Source of the DNA: Dimorphilus gyrociliatus
Taxonomy: Eukaryota; Annelida; Polychaeta; Dinophilidae
Reading direction: 5' to 3'
DNA length: 64,000 nt
NCBI GenBank assembly: GCA_904063045.1
Contig: CAJFCJ010000026.1
Coordinates: 288,964 to 352,963, forward strand
In this document: piece after piece, positions 60,601 through 64,000 of the stretch
How positions within the stretch are numbered: position 1 is the first letter of the stretch
Layout of the letters: every line of letters begins with the position of its first letter
The notes under the pieces: model-generated
Told to the model about the DNA's origin: nothing
Databases searched by the model: none
Seen by the model: the letters and a program-made list of their open reading frames with translations, nothing else
Position numbers and translations under genes: made by a program

Positions 60601-60844
60601 ACTGATGAGAGAGACAGCTGCCCCTGTATCAATGACCAATTATTATTAACCAATGGATTTTTTAATTATCGGCACTGTTACATCATACACAGGGTCTTTC
60701 TTCAAATTTCTAATCCTTTGCTCCTCAGTTTCCCATCAAGTGTTGTCGGCCATATTGGTCAGTTGAGTAATAGCCTCCAATTGGCAACTGCTTGAGTTTG
60801 TCACTTCCTCGGCATATTCAATTCTTACTATTACCTTAAATTAA
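57602..60844 (-). mobile_element. BEL/Pao retrotransposon copy G (bounded by LTRs)
   Basis: Right to left: a short gag remnant; protease at about 60595-60640 with an intact VIDTGAAVSLIS; pre-RT at 60061-60258; RT at 59450-60000 with YMDD at 59702-59713; Pao/RNase H at 59053-59425 (GFIEPVKLQAKVLISEFYG, HIYVDASHIVYG); linker at about 58720-58960; and DUF5641-like C-terminus at 57737-57946 (KDGAYNPAVVITKERQLLN). A Tc1 3' half sits at 58283-58715. LTRs flank both ends (57379-57601 and 60845-60947). Confidence 0.75.
58283..58715 (-). mobile_element. Truncated Tc1-like element (3' half)
   Basis: It starts with AAGTCATGG and CCCGGACACTGTGAATTTTG, a diverged copy of the terminal repeat of the 61902 element. 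The minus strand reads PAKSPDLSPIENMWHLTK near 58550-58600, the Glu region of a DDE transposase. The other end is lost. Confidence 0.7.
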
Positions 60845-60947
60845 TGTTGTCGTTGAATAGTTATAGCTGTGATTATCGTTATTAGCCGACTTTATTAATA
60901 TAACACGTAGAAGTCGTCAAGCTCAGTCGTTGTGACCACCAGCTACA
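60845..60947 (-). repeat. Shortened 5' LTR of copy G
   Basis: 103 bp from TGTTGTCGTTGA to AGCTACA. Compared with the 223-bp LTR at 57379 it lacks about 120 bp from the middle, with both ends conserved. Confidence 0.6.
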
Positions 60948-61352
60948 TATAGTATAGGGATAGGGGTGAGGTGGCGCTCTCTGTATAGCATACCCATATC
61001 ATGCAGTTTTTATGATTAAGTTAATTTTCTGCTTTTCCTTGTTACTTTCCTCCAATGGTGTGACGAGATGTTTTTTCTCAGTATTATTGACTGGTTATGA
61101 AATGATGTTGTTGTTGAGCAGCTGAATTTTCATCAAGATTTCTATGAGTCGACGTCTATAATCTTCAAACAGACCTTACATCTGAGATAAGGAAGACTTT
61201 GAAAAAATTAAAGAATTTATTAGGCTAAGATAGATTATTCTAGCAGTTTCACATCGAAATTCATAATTTTAACTGATTCTCATCAATTTTCAAATCATTA
61301 ACTTGTTCTTAAAAAGTAAAAATTATTGTAAAAATGCTGCGGGGTAACGAAA
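60948..61352. other. Non-coding region right of the retroelement array
   Basis: AT-rich, with one CTCATCAATTTTCAAATC unit like the repeats at 39-41 kb near 61278. No gene seen. Confidence 0.45.
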
Positions 61353-61472
61353 GTGAAGGTCGACAGATTTCTAAAATGGTGGGAATGTATTGAAGGTCAA
61401 GGTCAACAAATTATAGAAATGGAGAGGGGGTATTGAAGGTGAAGGTCGATAACTCACAAAAAATGGTATAGA
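61353..61472 (+). repeat. 43-bp tandem repeat, about 2.8 copies
   Basis: Units start at 61353, 61396 and 61439 with GTGAAGGTCGAC, GTCAAGGTCAAC and GTGAAGGTCGAT. The first two end GTATTGAAG exactly 43 bp apart; the third is partial. Confidence 0.8.
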
Positions 61473-61901
61473 ATTATTTGCAATATCTTCAGCTAATCTT
61501 TTTCCAGACATTTTCAGCTCCTATTAATTCGAGATGTCAATCTTTCTTTCCTGTTAATTATTTAAGGAATGATTTTTTTGATAAAGTTATCTAGAAAATG
61601 AAAAAATGTTAAGTTTCTGTATTTTGAAAGCAACCAACAGAATAATCAGTATCTTTATTTTGAATAATTTAAAAAAAGGCAAATGATATTTGGCTGGCTT
61701 GTCAGCATTTTTCTATCATAAAACTGTCTTCTGTTTTAAAAGAACCAGACTAGAACATATTTTCAAATGTTTTGCTTTTGAAGTAAAATGAATTTTTGGA
61801 ACTTTTTAGTATATTTCATGGGGAAAAGAAACCATATTAGAATATTGTTTTTAGGCTAAAGGCTATTGGAACACATTTAAAAAGGTATTTTGCATGGAAT
61901 A
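61473..61901. other. AT-rich non-coding region
   Basis: No ORF or clear repeat recognised. It ends at the TA target site of the next transposon. Confidence 0.45.
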
Positions 61902-62626
61902 AAGTAATGGACTAAAAAATCCGGACACCGTAAATTTTGATAGGCCAATTTTGAAAACACCCCAAAAATGTTATCTTTGTTTTAAATTTGTTTTTTTTGT
62001 CTAAATTTACATAAAAAGAGTTATATTTACGTAATACTGAAAAATATTAGAGAAAATCATCATATTTATGAATATTATTACAAAAATAATAATATTATGG
62101 AGTAATGGTTTGGGGACTAATAACCTCAGATGGGGTGTTTGAGGTTTGGAGGGTAAGCAAAAAAATTAAATGCTCAAACATATTCTTGTTTTGTTGTTGA
62201 AGATGTTTTCCCTGTAATTGACGAAATCTCAGATAAAATGGGGAGAAATTACATCTTCCAACAAGACAATGCTGGCTGCCACACAGCAAGAGTTACCAAA
62301 TCTGTATGTTTGGATGGGAGCTAGAGTAAGTGCATCGAAAAAGAGGGTCGTCAAATTCAAAGTTAATAAAAGTATTGGTCCCCAAACCCTTGTCTCACGG
62401 CCGAATAAGAAAAAAACACATAAAAAAGCATACAATATAAAAACAAAAAAAATGATGTAAAAAGTTATCTAAATACTATTTGATAGAAATTTATATGTAG
62501 AACCGAGTTTCACCTAATAATTAATAGCTACAATATTAAAAAAACAATCTTTTTTGATAAAGAAAAAGATTTTTAATGTTCGGCCTATCAAAATTTACTA
62601 TGTCCGGATTTTTTAGTCCCTTACTT
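61902..62626 (+). mobile_element. Internally deleted Tc1-like element with 45-bp terminal inverted repeats
   Basis: Termini 61902-61946 and 62582-62626 are inverted copies (GGACTAAAAAATCCGGACA, AAATTTTGATAGGCC) flanked by TA on both sides. The plus strand inside reads GVMVWGLITSDGVFEV (about 62100) and, after a frameshift, NYIFQQDNAGCHTARVTKS (about 62245-62300), the middle of a DDE transposase. The first-Asp and Glu regions are deleted, so it is non-autonomous. It belongs to the same family as the fragment at 58283. Confidence 0.85.
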
Positions 62627-63505
62627 TATACACTAGTTAATTTATTGTTGTTAAGCGAAAAGTATTAGCATACATTTTACAATGTGTGTTTTTAGTGGGT
62701 CGGACAGGTACCATACTAGAAGACATTTTACAAAAAAAAATGTTTCGTTTCCGGAAAATGAGAGAGAAACCACACTAGGAAACAAAAAAGGAGTTTTGTT
62801 TGAAAGAAAAAGAATAGGGACAGAAATTGCACTAAATTCCTTTTAAATATTGTTCTTAAACAAAATATACTAACATACACCTTTAAATATGTTTTTAGGG
62901 GAGACAGGAACCAGATTATATATACTTTTTAGAAGTGTTGCTGTTAGGGCAAAAGTACCAGCACACGTTTTAAGATATGTTTTTTGTTTCGCGAAGTGGA
63001 GATGGGAACCATATTAGAATGTAAGTTCAAAAGGATTATGGATTGAACAAAACCAGTGTTTGCCTACATCTTACGAATGTGACGACTCCTAACGGCCCAC
63101 AAAATGTAATCATTATTTTATAATATACAAAAAAAGTCAACGTTTATAGTGTGACAAAAAATTTTCGCGGTAAAACCAGGTCATTTCTATAAATTGAACA
63201 TACAAGATTTTAAAATGAATTGCAATAATTTATTTATAAAAAATTTGAATAATTGATTCTTATATTTGAATAATTTGCTCATAAATCTCTTTTATATTGT
63301 CAGAAATTTGATTTGGATGATACAACTTTTCGAGACAATAATTGATTTTAAGTAGGATTTCTGGAAGGTTGGAGCAATGAATGAACAAGCACATTTTCAC
63401 TTACGTACCTTTGACCAAAATAGAGTTTCACCCAATCCCAAATGTTTATACCAGTTTACAAAAAAATTCATTCTGTGAATACATTGACCTGTCAAAATGG
63501 GGGCC
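62627..63505. other. AT-rich non-coding region
   Basis: A loosely repeated phrase occurs here: GGAACCA(G/T)A(T/C) with runs such as ACCATACTAGAA, ACCATATTAGAAT and GGGAACCATATTAG (62710, 63007, also 61830). It suggests old diverged repeat units. No gene seen. Confidence 0.4.
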
Positions 63506-63509
63506 GACA

Positions 63510-63698
63510 TAAAACGTCCCCAAATGAGATTTTTCAGAGCAACATTTCGGATTGAAAAATGGGTGGCAGGAGTAAAGTAGCTTTTGATTCATAGTTAGGG
63601 GGGTTCCACCTAAGGGTTAGGAGTAATCAAAAAGGTTAAGGAGAGACAAGGACTAGGTTAGGGTTAGGGTTAAAAGCGTGCATTCGGGGACGTTTTCT
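63510..63698. repeat. Inverted repeat enclosing a TTAGGG run
   Basis: AAAACGTCCCCAAATG near 63510 is mirrored by CATTCGGGGACGTTTTC near 63682. Between them GGTTAGGGTTAGGGTTAA lies at 63656-63673, with other GGTTAGG pieces around 63616. A related AAAACGTCCACAAATC occurs near 37483 next to CCCTAA-like DNA. Confidence 0.55.
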
Positions 63699-64000
63699 GT
63701 AGTATCCGTTGGCATCCGTCGGATGGCTTTCTGGTACAATTTTGTGGAAAATGACGAATTTTGAAGGAATTTAAACAAAGATTTAATTGAAAAAATTTAC
63801 TGTCTTTTTAAAACTCTGAAGAGTCTGACATCCGGTGTTGGCCTTCGCAGTCTACTGCTGGGGGCATCTCTCTTGGGATTCTAAAATTGAACTCATTCTT
63901 TTTCAGGTTCATACTCGTTAGTGCCAACTTTATCCTTAGTTCACTTCACCCACAATCCTTGCAAGGATTCGCTAAAACTGGCAAGCACAACAGCAAGCGT
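63699..64000. other. Unassigned sequence at window end
   Basis: GC content rises here. The minus strand has a short open stretch including RRPTPDVRLFRVLKR near 63800-63850. It may be the edge of another mobile element, but I cannot assign it. Confidence 0.25.

Noticed and set aside
62218-62460. Lysine-rich ORF at 62218-62460
   Set aside because: It is an out-of-frame reading of the Tc1 transposase remnant and its AT-rich flank.
1-64000. CRISPR arrays, bacterial operons, rRNA or clear tRNA genes
   Set aside because: No regularly spaced direct repeats, no Shine-Dalgarno-led operon structure and no convincing tRNA or rRNA sequence were seen; spliced animal genes rule out a bacterial window.

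Overview
Eukaryotic, metazoan DNA: AT-rich (roughly 70% by eye), with very short GT-AG introns. Most are about 45-65 nt and one is only 21 nt. The gene families are animal ones: a C-type lectin receptor, TRPM channel, SOCS-box protein, LEDGF-type PWWP/IBD protein, RRM-Tudor scaffold, M14 carboxypeptidase, BEL/Pao retrotransposons and Tc1 transposons. Interstitial TTAGGG/CCCTAA runs also fit an animal. The compact introns suggest a miniaturised or parasitic invertebrate (orthonectid- or dicyemid-like compaction is one possibility), but the species is inference only.

Left half (1-34.6 kb), gene-dense: the 3' end of a Ser/Thr/Pro-rich protein; a two-CTLD type I membrane receptor; an orphan gene; two C2H2 zinc-finger genes (minus strand); one long RRM + multi-Tudor gene whose pieces look like four separate ORFs; an orphan coiled-coil gene (minus); a many-exon PWWP + integrase-binding-domain gene (LEDGF/HRP2 type); a DUF4062-NACHT-TPR gene; a ZYG11/ZER1-like leucine-rich gene facing a SOCS-box gene, both probable Cullin-RING substrate receptors; a TRPM channel; and a carboxypeptidase B-like secreted protease. 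Five genes carry a CACGTG box 42-147 bp before the start codon.

Right half (35-61 kb), a retroelement graveyard: one decayed BEL/Pao copy on the plus strand (35.7-39.2 kb); a zone of CCCTAA runs and ATATTCAT-rich repeats (39.2-41.5 kb); then a same-direction array of broken BEL/Pao copies on the minus strand (41.6-60.9 kb), partly sharing LTRs and pierced by at least five Tc1-like insertions. At 61-64 kb there are a 43-bp tandem repeat, a TIR-bounded deleted Tc1 element and an inverted repeat enclosing telomere-like DNA, with no recognised host gene.

The genes do not form a pathway. The Tudor protein belongs to a family that often acts in piRNA silencing, and the IBD protein to a family known for binding retroviral integrases, but any link to the neighbouring retroelements is speculation.
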